DNA of 64,000 nucleotides from Corbicula japonica (lineage: Eukaryota > Mollusca > Bivalvia > Venerida > Cyrenidae), in NCBI GenBank assembly GCA_038501625.1, contig JAZAYU010000009.1, positions 3,065,001 through 3,129,000 on the forward strand. Reading direction: 5' to 3'. Within the stretch, counting starts at the first letter, position 1. Each line of letters starts with the position of its first letter. A program made the translations under genes and the position numbers. The notes below the pieces were generated by a model, which had not been told where the DNA came from, ran no database searches, and worked only from the letters and a program-made list of their open reading frames with translations. Below are positions 13,201-24,100 of the stretch, in pieces.

Positions 13201-16200
13201 AACATTGTTCATGCCAGCAGTTGACTAAGAAGCTTCATGTGAGGGTTTGATGCCCGCACCGGTAGAGGACTTTTTTGCATTTATTTACCTGCTAACGAGT
13301 GTACGCAGAATATCAGTATATTAAAATACAAACACTTAAGTGTATATAATCTTGTTCAATTACAGGCTACACACGTTTATTACGCATTTCTCGAAACCCA
13401 ATATGAGAACGAGATGATAATCTTGGAAAAAGACAAGAAGATTTCAAAAAAGGAAAAACAAGGTAATGTGCTATACTTTGTGTATAATGTATTTAGATTT
13501 TGAATGTTTGATGATATTTTATATAAACCATACATGGAGTATTGGAAATGATTTGTTGGCATGGGGCAGTTCATATTCTGGTTAAAATGCATTCATTAGT
13601 TTCTGGATGACGTATGGAAAAATGAATTGATAGAGGGTCATAAAAGTTCAATTTTAAGCCATCGTTTAATGCACCGTTGCCATAAAACAACCTTATCTTG
13701 ATATGCATATTTCACTTTTTACCGCAGTTTGGTTGTAAAGCATTGGGGACGGTTAACTGAAAAGAGTGTTGACAAAGATACTGCAGAAATGTCTTTATGT
13801 AGTTTACAATTTATATAGATGTAACTAAGAAAATGTGTTCTTGGTTTCCTAACATGGGTTTCTAGTCTCAATAGGTAAGGCAACATCACGTATATTGGGT
13901 TGTGAATAATCTCAAAATTCATGGTCATCAGTGACAAAACAATTTGCTACTGGGATTGAAATCATGTTCTAATCTAGCACTTGCCTTAACAGGTTCTCAA
14001 AAGAACAAACAAGGACAAGATGTATTGGTGAATTACCTCCAGCCCATTAATTAAGTTCTACCATGTTCTATGCAGATATACTTACACCTATAAAGCCTCG
14101 GAAGAGATAACGACACTGTTAAGCAAAAAAAGGTGGCTACACAATAAACAGCACTAATATCTGTCTAGGGATCATTATCTCCTTGGGACCTAAACCCATT
14201 TTTTATGGACATTAATATGTCTTAATCTGAGAATCTAACTAAACTCAAACAATTATATAGATATAACCTCGTCTTCAATTTCGGATAGAGTTTGCCCAGA
14301 AACCATTAAACGACTACATTTCAGGCAACAACATATTCAGCTGAGTTTAATATTTTTTCTTGAATGTCTTTCTATATCACCAGAAACAGAAACTTCATAT
14401 TCAAATTAATATTGTCACAGCAAATTATTAAGTTATTTGACAGAACTGCATTGTTTAAACACTTCACACTTATCAAAATATCGAAGTTGGGAAATGCTGG
14501 TCCTTATTACGCGACAATGTTACACTAATACGGGGAAAGCCGCAGAAGGCGACCCGCGAAGCGTGTCGCCTTCCGGCTTTTTCCGCCTATAGACAATGTG
14601 TACATGTTAAAAATAACAAAATCAAACAAAATCTGTCAAAAATTCAATAGATTTCGGATGTCTTACTCTATAGTCAAGATTTCTTCGATGTAAATTCTAA
14701 ATTCGTGCGGGCCGCCATTGTTGTTGTTGTTTTTCTAGACTGGTTTCTCATTCTCTCAAATTCACCATCTGATTTAAAGCAGAAAACCAATAACCCGTCA
14801 CAATTTAAGGGAGATCACTAACATTGATTAGTCTAAAAAGCGGTATCCGCATTATCGCGGTAGTCTTTTGGAAGATAGAACCAATCGCTGTGTTGGCAAT
14901 ACAAAAATAATTTGTACTTAATAGAGAATTCTCAAAAGCGTTACTCAAGACATTTTCATGTGTTATTAGATATTTTTTAATAAAATGAAATCTAAATATC
15001 CTGTTTTTTAAACAAAATATAAATCAAATGATTACTTATTTAATATTGAATGTAAGTAGGGACATTTTAAGCCTAAAAATGTAACACACATTTTTGAATT
15101 CGAATTTGAACTGAAACGAACTGAATAAAATATTTATTGCTATGAATGTTATTTTCGATATTATCAATGTTTTTTTTTATATCATTATCTGTGTAATATT
15201 AAATAAATGGGGTTACCCGTGAAGGGGCCCGAAAAAAGAAAAAAAATCTATGATGCCTCCTCAACATCGTAAATAAATTACATTCGATCGTTCTAATTTC
15301 GCGTATTGCATTATAAAATGAAAATATGGAGTGTTGATAACTTTTTAGTTCTGTGATAATGCAGACTTTAAGAAAGCGGTTGTTTGTAAAAAAGTTTTCA
15401 AATGAAGTGCAATCATTGTTGGAATTCTTCTTAGAGTAATTTACATGTTTTCTTATATCTTAGAAGTATGTGAGGTGACAACTAAGAAAAATAAGTAGGC
15501 CTATCATATTACCAATTTTGGCATAGAGATTTATGTTTAGTGTTGCTTAGATTTTTGCTGGATGTTAATAGACTTTTACGGGTTTTGTAGGTCTATCTCT
15601 TTTCCTTTACTGTTCTAACATGTGTTAACGTACATGAAATAAAGATACATGAATATCATTAAAATCAATATGTCTTACTGAAAAAAAGTGTGTTTGACCT
15701 TCAATTTCCTGGTCGCTTCCTGGTCGCGTATACGGATGACAATCACTGATTTCTCTTTTAGTAGTTGAAAGTTTTTTAACAAAGTACACAACATTTTCTT
15801 GTCGGTATCATTGCACTCACGTGGGAAATAAAAATTATGTTATGTATCGCTTAGTTTTTGTGAATTTATGTAAATAGAATTTTAAGAAATTATTAGGCAT
15901 AGCTTTTCTTCTTTACTTTTCTAACCTGTCTTACTGTATGCAAAATAAAGATACATTAGTTATTCATGTGTGCAAAGTTTCATTCAACGGCATTTTGCCA
16001 TTATTGGATTTTGATAATTTTCTTTTTATTGATGAACATGATTGGGAGGAGTGTGGTAAGGCCTATCATATTACCAATTTTGGCATAGAGATTGATGTTT
16101 AGTGTTGCTTAGATTTTTGCTGGATGTTAATAGACTTTTACGGGTTTTGTAGGTCTATCTCTTTTCCTTTACTGTTCTAACATGTGTTAACGTACATGAA

Positions 16201-17492
16201 ATAAAGATACATGAATATCATTAAAATAAATATGTCTTACTGAAAAAAAGTGTGTTTGACCTTCAATTTCCTGGTCGCTTCCTGGTCACGTAAACGGATG
16301 ACAATCACTGATTTCTCTTTTAGTAGTTGAAAGTTTTTTTTACAAAGTACAAAACATTTTCTTGTCGGTATCATTGCACTCACGTGGGAAATAAAAATTA
16401 TGTTTTGTATCGCTAAGTTTTTGTGAATTTATGTAAATAGAATTTTAAGGAATTATTAGGCATAGCTTTTCTTCTTTACTTTTCTAACCTGTCTTACTGT
16501 ATGCAAAATAAAGATACATTAGTTATTCATGTGTGCAAAGTTTCATTGAACGGCATTTTGCCATTATTGAGATTTTGATAATTTTCTTTTTATTGATGAA
16601 CATGATTGGGAGGAGTGTGGTGAGCCCTTGATTACAGTTTTGTTACCAATTAAAACAATTAAAAACGACAGTGACATTTCTTTCAAAAAGATCAAATATG
16701 ACATGCGGACCACTGTTCCTTGTTCTAAATGCTTGTGAAATAGGTGTGAAAGTAAAGCCTGAATTGGTTCTATAAATTTGCAAGTATCCTCGAGCTATAT
16801 GGTCATACCTGTAGGTAGCTTTTGAAAAAAAACTGCAAAAATATTGGTTTGATGGGCCATAAAGTATTCCTTGTTTTGATTTCATATCTGATACAATCTC
16901 TTTGGGTCATGTCGTCCGCTGTCCTAGACCTGAACATCAGAAAATCCTGGGCTGCATCGCGTGGGCCGTATTGTTGATTAGTCATAACATGCATAATGTA
17001 GTAATTCCGTACAGTGCAACACATATTAGTTATATTTATTTTTATTTTAGGTATTAAAAACAAGCTTTCCCCGTTATAGGTAGTACCTATAGTTATATTA
17101 TATTGATTGAGCGGACTAGAAAGTTTAATATGATGTCATGTGTTTTAGCGGAGATTGAGAGCTTGAAAAAAGCACATGACGAGGCCATAAAAAGTCAAGA
17201 AGAAATGTTCGAGCGTAAATTGAAGGAAGAGAGAAGACGCTTATATGAGGTGAATGTACAGATGTCAAACAAAGAAAATACCAAAACACAAAACAAGCAA
17301 ATGATGACCGACAATTGGGATATTAGAAGTAAAACTATTGATAAGACGCCAAAAGAAACGGCTGACGAACTTAAAATTTTGGAGATGGACATTGAAATCA
17401 AACGTTTGAAAGAAGAACTAAGACTTAAACGAGCCCGAAGTCATTTGGAAATACACAAGATTCGGAAAACCAAGCGGTGCGTTGTTCAGTAA
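1208..17492 (+). CDS. Guanylate-binding protein (GBP)-like large GTPase, nine exons seen
   Basis: Exons 1208-1241, 1800-1978, 4527-4654, 5476-5585, 8101-8534, 10276-10550, 11422-11640, 13366-13462 and 17149-17492 join in one frame (1820 nt plus one base owed by an upstream exon, about 606 residues), close to vertebrate GBP length of about 590. Seen: PMCL start of the G domain, P-loop GLHRTGKSY with the GBP arginine finger, switch threonine in SVTKGIW, DTEG, and LRDF in place of the usual NKxD. A helical C-terminal half ends in basic IRKTKR then CVVQ and a stop. Known of the family: GTP to GDP/GMP hydrolysis, dimerisation and membrane coating of pathogens or vacuoles. Inferred: prenylated and membrane targeted. 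No exon with a clear initiator ATG was found, so the 5' end is open. No stop or frameshift breaks the joined frame, so it looks functional. Confidence 0.88.
1800..1978 (+). CDS. GBP-like exon 2: P-loop
   Basis: Acceptor TTTGTTTAG, donor GAG|GTACGG. It encodes ALFETPMCLV through NRLAGVTR. The phosphate-binding loop GLHRTGKSY is at 1921-1947, with the arginine that acts as an internal finger in GBPs. The open frame continues into the intron to 2004, but homology stops at 1978, where the glycine codon is split with exon 3. Confidence 0.9.
2070..2210 (-). repeat. Dispersed family A copy (intron 2)
   Basis: Reverse-oriented copy of a short dispersed element whose core is a hairpin, GGCTCGGTTTGATTGAGCC. 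The flank AAAGGGAACTTTAAAAGCC is the complement of the 3' end of the plus copies at 8795 and 27723. Confidence 0.55.
3166..3250 (-). repeat. Dispersed family A copy, shorter (intron 2)
   Basis: Same order as the copy at 2070: GGGAACTTTGAAAGCC, then a decayed hairpin GGCTCGATTTGATTGAGAC. It lacks the GCCTAG-containing end. The rest of intron 2 (1979-4526) shows only AT-rich sequence and a family-D piece at about 3640-3740. Confidence 0.5.
4198..4262 (+). repeat. Family A left-end fragment
   Basis: Holds only the 5' half (CTCAACCTGGGGCTCGG through CCATGAACA). The hairpin half is absent, so it is a truncated copy just before GBP exon 3. Confidence 0.45.
4527..4654 (+). CDS. GBP-like exon 3: switch I and DxxG
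   Basis: Acceptor TCTTTCAG; weak donor AAG|GTCAAT. It encodes GFAIGNSVQSVTKGIW through GDLEK. The threonine of SVTKG is the expected magnesium-binding switch residue, and DTEG (4625-4636) is the G3 motif. It splices in phase to exon 4. Confidence 0.9.
4870..5115. repeat. Dispersed family E copy (intron 3)
   Basis: Related to 39120-39440: shared order of a GGCGACAG block, GATAGCTGGGACAACC, GATAAC/GCCCTGAYAAACGTAAT, TGACA-ACAGTA and GGCCGCCAC-type segments. The left part looks tRNA-like in reverse, so a SINE origin is possible but unproven. Confidence 0.45.
5476..5585 (+). CDS. GBP-like exon 4: end of switch II region
   Basis: Acceptor TTTATTCAG. It encodes DDGKHDVTILTLALLF through VLDKM and ends with two bases of an alanine codon. 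It matches the GBP segment where internal residues lead to FVYN. The donor after 5585 is GTATCCTTTT, an exact minor-class donor (see the intron entry). Confidence 0.88.
5946..6350. repeat. GC-rich repeat block with 37-bp tandem units inside the U12-type intron
   Basis: The block begins with GGCCCTGTCACACTAG and is rich in CACGGCG and TTACG. Positions 6187-6297 are three copies of a 37-bp unit containing ACTGCGTGCACAGCTCTCAC. Overlapping open frames in all three frames are by-products of the repeat, not a gene. Composition is far more GC-rich than the surroundings, suggesting insertion. Confidence 0.6.
7230..7400. repeat. Second GC-rich block, related to the one at 5946
   Basis: It shares the same vocabulary (AACGCCG, GCGATGCCACTGCG, GGCGTTC) as the block 0.9 kb upstream and could be the other end of one inserted element spanning about 5.95-7.4 kb. 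No clean terminal inverted repeat was established by eye. The stretch between the blocks (6350-7230) shows nothing I recognise. Confidence 0.4.
8101..8534 (+). CDS. GBP-like exon 5: LRD motif and end of G domain
   Basis: Starts at the acceptor TATGTAG and ends CCA A|GTATGT. It encodes FVTELSTLIRF, then LPTFVLCLRDFT with LRD at 8204-8212 (GBP replacement for NKxD), DEYLEEKLKL, and KYFPQRKCFTIDNP, the usual end of the large GTPase domain. It finishes in SGP before the helical domain. Confidence 0.9.
8795..8930 (+). repeat. Dispersed family A copy, near full length (intron 5)
   Basis: Runs from GCTCATCCGGGGCTAG to CGGTGGCTTTCAAAGTTTC, with the hairpin GGCTCAGTCAAACCGAGCC intact. This copy and 27723 define the family. 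Confidence 0.6.
9285..9882. repeat. Tandem-repeat element, three ~155-bp units, ends TTGTGTCG/CGACACAA
   Basis: Three units start near 9330, 9481 and 9640, each with CATAACTCCAT, CTTGACCTAAAGAA-type, TTGTTATAAGC-type and GGCAAAGTTATAGCC segments. They are followed by (GACA)n and (GACG)n runs at 9790-9830. The outer ends are short inverted repeats. This architecture is common in bivalve repeats with central tandem arrays. Confidence 0.6.
10276..10550 (+). CDS. GBP-like exon 6: start of helical middle domain
   Basis: Acceptor TTTTTACAG, donor ATG|GTGAGT. It encodes MFGQLVRTYMNAVQSG, the family signature where the middle domain starts, then helical sequence to ETQVM. Phase 1 in, phase 0 out. 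Confidence 0.9.
11422..11640 (+). CDS. GBP-like exon 7: helical domain
   Basis: Acceptor TATTGCCAG; donor GTG|GTATTA, weak. It encodes 73 residues from NEMNKDWD to GTDEKV and includes KKVGGYAAYRND, equivalent to the KPGGY turn of vertebrate GBPs. Phase 0 on both sides. Confidence 0.85.
12660..12985 (-). repeat. Dispersed family D copy (intron 7)
   Basis: Reverse complement of segments at 38600-38930 and 55660-56100: CTGACCGTTCCAAGGCGGTAAC, the GGTTCTCA segment, the ATTTTATAA-CCATGCTCT segment and the GGCTGTGTCTTCTG segment in order. The open frame here is accidental. Confidence 0.5.
13366..13462 (+). CDS. GBP-like exon 8: helical domain
   Basis: Acceptor AATTACAG, donor CAAG|GTAATG. It encodes ATHVYYAFLETQYENEM to KKEKQ, predicted helical and charged. 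It ends with one base that pairs in phase only with an exon 9 start at 17149. Confidence 0.75.
13690..14060 (-). repeat. Decayed family D copy (intron 8)
   Basis: Shares GATATGCATATTTCAC at one end and the AACAAACAAGGACAAGATG / AATTACCTCCAG segment at the other with the copy at 12660. The middle is not recognisable. Confidence 0.35.
14533..14585. repeat. GC-rich hairpin
   Basis: GGAAAGCCGCAGAAGGCGAC and GTCGCCTTCCGGCTTTTTCC are imperfect inverted arms around an ~11-nt loop. It stands out against a very AT-rich intron and may be the tip of a transposon or a structured RNA. Nothing else points to function. Confidence 0.55.
15501..16062 (+). repeat. Family C unit, tandem copy 1
   Basis: First of two head-to-tail copies with a 562-bp period. 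It contains TTTCCTGGTCGCTTCCTGGT, two AAATAAAGATACAT-type segments and a 3' end GGGAGGAGTGTGG. The same sequence forms the arms of the elements at 18965 and 41938. Lies in GBP intron 8. Confidence 0.75.
16063..16624 (+). repeat. Family C unit, tandem copy 2
   Basis: Same length as copy 1 with only scattered substitutions, so the duplication is fairly recent. It ends in GGTGAGCCCTTGA, close to the CCCTTAA end of the related long-inverted-repeat elements. Confidence 0.75.
17149..17492 (+). CDS. GBP-like exon 9: coiled-coil tail with CaaX box
   Basis: The acceptor ATGTGTTTTAG at 17148 is the one that satisfies the phase; the open frame extends upstream to 17103 but that part is intronic. It encodes a charged coiled coil (AEIESLKKAHDEAIK onwards) and ends HKIRKTKR-CVVQ-stop. 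CVVQ fits a CaaX prenylation signal, with a polybasic stretch directly before it as in human GBP1. The last residue Q favours farnesylation by the general rule. Confidence 0.85.
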
Positions 17493-18507
17493 AACTAAGG
17501 ATGGTACAAAAAGCCACTGCATGCATATATAACGTGTACGTCACAATAAGTCATTCAGTTATTTCAAAACTTTGATGTTTCCATGTTTAATAAGAAAACC
17601 TTGTTGAAAAAAGACGCATTTGTTAATATTTTTTTTACATTCTTTTTTATATTTTTTTTTCAAAAGCTTTTCTACAGTCTACGTTTCATTTTACAAGTCT
17701 ATTAAATAATTTTACAATAATATATGATCTTAAGACATCTATGAAGCAAATAACCTGAAGTATGGAGGCGATTGGACGATCGATCTTAAAAACCTATATT
17801 GCATACGTTTTTCGTTACCCGTGTCCATAATATGCGATTAAGTTAAGAATTGCTTAAAATTATCATGTACGTGTAAACATATCGCCGTGTTTATAAATTT
17901 CGTTATAATATTTTTCCGACATATATGTAGAAAAATCCGTCGAAGTAGGTAAGATTTTTTGAATCAATAATCTAATATAGTAATTTGACTTGTATGATTA
18001 TGCAACAGAATTTCATGAATGTTTTACAAGTTAAAACTGAGAGAAGTTTTTGAGTCCTTACAATTTTAATAACTATTTGTAATTCACGAAACACCTCTGA
18101 AAATAAAATTTATTTATATCTGCACAACCAATCAATCATTTTAAAGCAGTATTCCGATGCAATATAAGAAAGGGAACTCCACAACACTGTTATCGTATTA
18201 TATTTGAGCTAGTCTCTAACAAAATAACCCTTAGACCACAATACAATTTGTTATTTCACAACCCCTTAACAGTGAATATTTATTTATTTTTTTTATATGT
18301 CAAGAATGGAACTTGCAAACTTCTCATTAAAATAAACACAAATTTTAATAATTAAACATGTATCATTCAAATAAAAAAAACAACAACAAGCATTTGACGA
18401 AAGTAAAAATATTGGGGATCAAGCAACCAACAATTTTAAGAATGCAATGACGGTCATTTTGTCAGAGACTGGCGCAAAATTTTATAAATTGACACACAAG
18501 AGCAGGG
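17493..18507. other. GBP-like 3' flank, AT-rich, no gene seen
   Basis: Presumed 3' UTR and intergenic DNA. There are AATAAA-like hexamers (for example near 18100), but none is close and clearly strong. No repeat family was recognised. Confidence 0.4.
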
Positions 18508-18632
18508 CTGAAGGTTTTAAAACTGAGCATGGAAACCAGTCTGAAAACATCTGGAAACATCTGATCGGCTGAAAATCAGATGCTTGAGGTTTTAGACTGG
18601 TTTCCATGCTCAGTTTGATAACCTTGGGCACA
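18508..18632. repeat. Palindromic MITE family B, copy 1
   Basis: Near-palindrome. The arms AAACTGAGCATGGAAACCAG and CTGGTTTCCATGCTCAGTTT flank a shortened centre, and the outer end is AAGGTT...AACCTT. It belongs to the subfamily with AAGGTTATAAA-type ends. Confidence 0.8.
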
Positions 18633-18964
18633 GAAGAAAGATAAGTCCACTGATGAGGTAGACAAGTCTGTATCTGCAACGAAATACACATAAAAGAAGT
18701 TTTTGTGTTTTTGTGGCATCTGCAGGATTCAGTATAACTAAACATTACAATTTTGGAGGTATTGAAGATGCAAACTCTTTATTTAATTTGGCATTGGTTT
18801 CATCATAAGCCACGAGATCATTGGGGTTACCTTTCAATTTAACAACGATTTTCAAATAGGAATCCAGCCCACACAAGAAAAAAGTACCAAGTTGTTATTA
18901 ATCGAAATGAAGCAAATGAAAAGGTATTAATACTCTAGAAATATTTATCTGTTTAGCTGTATTA

Positions 18965-19643
18965 TGGGTCCATTACACTCCTCCTTGCACGTTTATCGAT
19001 AAAAAAGATAATTATCAAATCCTCAATAACGGCATAATGCCGTTCAATGAAACTTTGCCTAAATGAATGTTCCTAATGTATCTTTTTTGCATATAATAAG
19101 ACACGTTAGAACAGTTAAGAAAAAAAACGAGATCTAAAATTTCCCTAAACTTCTATTTACATAAATTCACAAAAACTAAACAACACAAATCATTATTTAA
19201 AATGCCCACATGATCAATATGATACTGATCAGAATATCTTGTGCCCTTGTGACTTACATATGCAAACTATATGATATATTAGTAAAAGTGTGTTTGACCT
19301 TCAATTTCCTCGTCACTTTCTGGTCGCGTAAACGGGTGACCAACGTTGATTTCTCTTTTTGTAGTTTTTAACAAAGTACACAACATTTTCTTGTCAGTAT
19401 CATTACACTCATGAGGGAATTTAAAATAATGTTTTGTATTGTTTAGTTTTTGTGAATTTATTTAAATAGATTTTAGGTCTTACTTTTTGTTTTTACTGTA
19501 CTAACTGTTCTTTAATGTGAAATGAAGATACACTTATAACGATTTTTTGGGTAAAGTTTCATTGAAAGATATTTTGCTGTTATAGAGATTTTGATAATTT
19601 TCTTTTTTATCGATACAAGTGCAAAGAGGATTGTAGTGGACCC
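18965..19643. mobile_element. Long-inverted-repeat DNA element (family C arms)
   Basis: The left arm (from GGGTCCATTACACTCCTCC) and right arm (to GGATTGTAGTGGACCC) are inverted ~300-bp sequences homologous to the family C unit. The right flank is CCCTTAA. No transposase frame, so non-autonomous. Confidence 0.65.
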
Positions 19644-19796
19644 TTAAATTGTAGTAAATTAGGTAATCTATATTCAGACGGAATTCCTTTTTAGAATGTT
19701 AACATTGTTTAGACTTTATAAACACGTCGCCTTTGTGTCGATTAATAAACAAAATATAATATTGTCTCATTTTCTTTGATGTGCGTTATTTTATTT

Positions 19797-21120
19797 AGCT
19801 CGACTATTCGAAGAATAGCGGAGCTTTCCTACTAGCCCCAGTGTCGGCGTCGGTGTCGGCATCCGTTAAAGAAATATGCACTTTGGTCCATAACTGAAAC
19901 TTCTTGAGATACTTGAAACTTTGAATATATGTTCACCATCAAAATCTACATCATTACTAATAAGACCCATAACTCTGCTACCAAAATTTATAAAGTCATG
20001 CCCCATTTTCACTTAAATTTTGTATTAAGCAAAATATGCACTTGGCCCATAGCTTTGAAACTATTTGAGACATCACCTTGAAACTTGGAATATATATTTG
20101 CCATCAAATTCTACATCATTATCAAAAAGACCCACAACTGTGTGCCAATATTTTTCACGTTGTGCCCCTTTTTCTCTAAATTTTGTGTGTTGAGCAAAAT
20201 ATACACCTGTCCAATAACTTTGAAACTACTCGAGATATCAGCTTGACACTTGGAATATGTATTCACCATCACAATTTACATCATAAGCCACACGGCCCAT
20301 GACTCTGCTACCATTATTTGTCAAGTCATGCCCCTTTTTTAACTTAAATTTTGTGTTAACAAAAATATGCACTTGGCCCATAAAACTACTTGAGATATCA
20401 CCTTGAAACCTGGAATATATATTCACTATCAAAATTTGCACCATTACCATTTAGACCTATTACTCTGCTGCCAATATTTTTTCAAGTTATGCCCCTTTTT
20501 GACTTATGCAATGTCCCATAAGTTTGAAACTACCTGCGATATAACTTTGAAACTTGGAATATATGTTCATCATCGTATCTACATCTTTGTCAACAGGACC
20601 AATAATTCTACCAGAAATATCTCTGTAAGTTGTGCCCCTTTTGCACTTAGGTTTTGCACCAAATTATGCATTAGGTCCATAATATTGAAAATACATGAGA
20701 TATTACCTTGAAACTTGGAATATTTAGTCGCTATCGTAATCTTTTCCATAACCACCAAGACCCATACCTCTGCTACAACTATTTTAAAGTTATGCCCCCT
20801 TTTCACTTAGATTTTCTTTTCAAGTTTTTATTCTGTAACATTTAAGTTATTGATATTGAACTAAAAGTAAATGTCCACAATCAGAAATTACTAAAAAGTT
20901 TTCTAACTCTTCCAAAACCATTTCATAGTTATTCCCCTGCTCAGTTCAATATTTATGGTACATTTAGGAATTATTTGTGTTATTTAAAATCAATTTTCTG
21001 CCTAAAATTCACTTGTTAATATTTTTCCTGATATTTTTGGACATGAATGTTTGGCCATAGTTGTTGTTCTTTAATCTTCAAATTTTATTTTTGTCGAATG
21101 TATCGAATAGTCGAGCGCGC
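19797..21120. mobile_element. TCGA-ended element with ~165-bp tandem units
   Basis: Begins AGCTCGACTATTCGAAGAAT, then a GTCGGCGTCGGTGTCGGC run, then about six diverged units (each with TATGCACTTGGCCCATA, GAAACTACTTGAGATATCA, TTGAAACTTGGAATATAT and ATGCCCCTTTTT). It ends near TCGAATAGTCGAGC, the inverted terminus. No protein is encoded. The opposite-oriented relative is at 61290-63010. Confidence 0.7.
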
Positions 21121-21128
21121 TGTCTTTT

Positions 21129-24100
21129 CTGACAGCTGTAATGTAATGGGGAAATTATACCGCATAATATTATAGGTTATTTATGTATTCTATATTTTAA
21201 AGTTTTATTCTTAATCTTCTTAAAAGGTTTTAGGATTTTATTTTATTAGGTTTCTTTTAAAAGTTTAAGCGTTAATCATATAGTGTTATAAAATGTACAT
21301 GTAGGTTAAAGCATCGTACAAAGAAGATTCATTCATTTATCAAACTGTCAAGTAACTTTTGATCGTAGGTCATTTTCATGTATTGCTAATTCACTGTTAT
21401 GTCGATTTGTTATTATTATTAAACATAACTGCACGCATATATTTCGAGTAAGCGACCGATGATTCATTCGGGTACTGTACGACCGTCTCGGGGATTTCTA
21501 ATAATCAAAGCGCTGAAAGCGTTGAAAGACTTTCGCGCCGCAGCAGAATGTCAACTCTGGCTAACATCGTTTAATATGTGCACACGATAGAAACTGCATG
21601 TCAACTTAAATACTTGCTCACGGCCAGTATGAAAGAGTAGTCAAACATCTGCTATAAAATCCCCACAAAATACCCCAGAATGCGGGATTTGGCATATAGA
21701 TTTTCAAATTTTCCCGGACCCCCCATGATAAGTTAGGCCTCTTACAAATTAATTTGGGCCTCATAAACGGACTGATTTTCTAGCTTAGTTAAAATTAACA
21801 TTGTTAAAAAATAACTCGCTGAGTTGAACCCCCCTTGCTGAAATCCTGGATCCGCCCCTGTCTACTATTGTAAATGCAAATGTTATGTAGTGTATAAGTT
21901 GGCTAAACAATACTAAATCCTGTAGAGTATACTTCTAGTATCAATGAGACATAAGCTATTAATATTAATTAGCAGGCGGTGCTACTTAAACTTTGTAGAG
22001 AATGTTCATTCATAGTATCATGTTACATCTCCGATGAGTAATTGCCAGCATTTAACAAGCATTGGCCAATGTTAAGATAAGCACAACCGTTATTTCCTGG
22101 TTAGAGATAAAACGAATTCAATTAAGAGAGTAATAAGAGATTGCTAAACTGTTAATTGTCTAAAACAAAACAACATCCTGATAAAAAGAGACGTGTTTCT
22201 CGCTGACCTGAATACAGTTTAGTCACTGATCACGTGACTGATTTCTTTATAATTGGATTTTTAATATCCCTTAATTTTTGTTTGAACAACAACATAATAT
22301 TGTTTTCTTCTTTTCTTTGTCGCACTGTCTGTACAAATGTTCGTCATCGTTCGTAATAAATTTACTTTCTTAAAATGCACTACTTTCTGACGCCGCACAA
22401 CTATGGAACTTGTTAGGCGTAACTAAACTACTCATGCATAATTAGCTGTTTGTTCACTAACGTAGCTGAACGTGATTTCACTCAACATTTGTTTGATGGA
22501 GTTTTTGGCATGGACGCTACAAAATTACACGGACACGTACTATAGATCACTATTCTTTCGTAGAATTGTGTGCTTGAATGTGCTTAAAACGTCTGCATTT
22601 CATTTCGGCCTGCTCTCGCGGTGACCACAAAACCCCGCTTACTTGAATACGCTCGATGTCGCAGTGATACACCGGAAGTTAAAAACTGCGCGTCGCCGTG
22701 TTCTAGACTTCTGGTGTAAGACCTGTAAATAGACTTCCCTATATAAACTATAGTAAACATGACATGTTTCAAAAGGCTGGCAATCATAGCTGGTACCATT
22801 TTAATAAGGGCTAACTTACATGCTTTTAAAGCTAATTGTTTCTACTGTCCATTTCCAGCAAGAAAAGTAGGGGTCATGTATCAATTAACAGAGATTTGAC
22901 ACCTTGAAACCGGTGGTCTGTTTTTTTCACTTCTGTGTGAACTTCAAAACTGTTTTACATATGCCGTCCTAAAACCAGGGCCTTTTTTCATATACTGCAT
23001 TTCCAAACATAAATTTGCTATCAGTGTGTCAGTAAAAGCATCTCATTTACTTTACATGTTCCTTTCAGGCCATACTAGCCATTTAATGCCCCCAAAAGGC
23101 AAAAAAATTGGGACTATTTAGTGTCAGCCATTGTCTGATAGCCCGAGTAGGAACATCCGCTGGACTATTTACAAGTAATTAGCCTTCTAGGTTAAGACTT
23201 TCGCGCATGCGCGCGAAAGTCTAAAAACCGGGCTAAGGACCGGCATAATGCAATTCACATTCGGACTCTTTTGGCTAGGGAAATTCTAAATTACCAAATT
23301 AATATAAGGGGAAATTATGTCAGTTGGATTATATGCCGATAGTAACTAGACTTATGTTATTAACTATGAAAACTGTTTGAAAATTAAAGTAATTATTTGG
23401 AAACTATAAACTTTAGAAATCAGAAAGTAAATCTATTTTGAAACTTTAACAAGTGTTCGTTTCAGTACACCTGGGATTATTTAATTATTACGCTACACAG
23501 CTCTTGTTTTATTTATCCCAACATTAATTAATGCTTACCTTATATTAGTTTGTCATAAACTATTGCATTTAGAATATGATATAGAGGATTTGCGAGTTTT
23601 AAATTGCTTTAACTTCCCCCTAACCCAGTGGCCTTGAAACTTCGAGCACTCGGGAAACCTCGAAGCGGTTTTGCTAGTCCCGTAAATTTTCTTACATCTT
23701 CTATATAAAAATACCATGGAAAACTCGAACTTCGAAACCTGGAAAACAGGTGTCGGTCACTTCAAGTATATTTCTTGTTTGTTTGCATTGACGCCTTAAG
23801 GGAACAACAACCGATACCTTTTTCACACATCTGAAGGGAATAATTTGTAAACCATAAGGCGTAGTTTTCACACGTTGATACAGATAACATTGCCTGTTCA
23901 TTGCCAATATACAGCGTCTAACACGATTGAAAACAGTCTTTTTGATTAAGAAAAAATAAGATCACTCGGTAGACGGCTGCGGTGAAATCATGATTATGGA
24001 AATTATTTAATTATGGGAATTTAATTAGATTTATTTGTGACTTTAAGATATCATTTTAACGTTACTACCATTATTACTGAATTCAAATATGAAGATTCTA

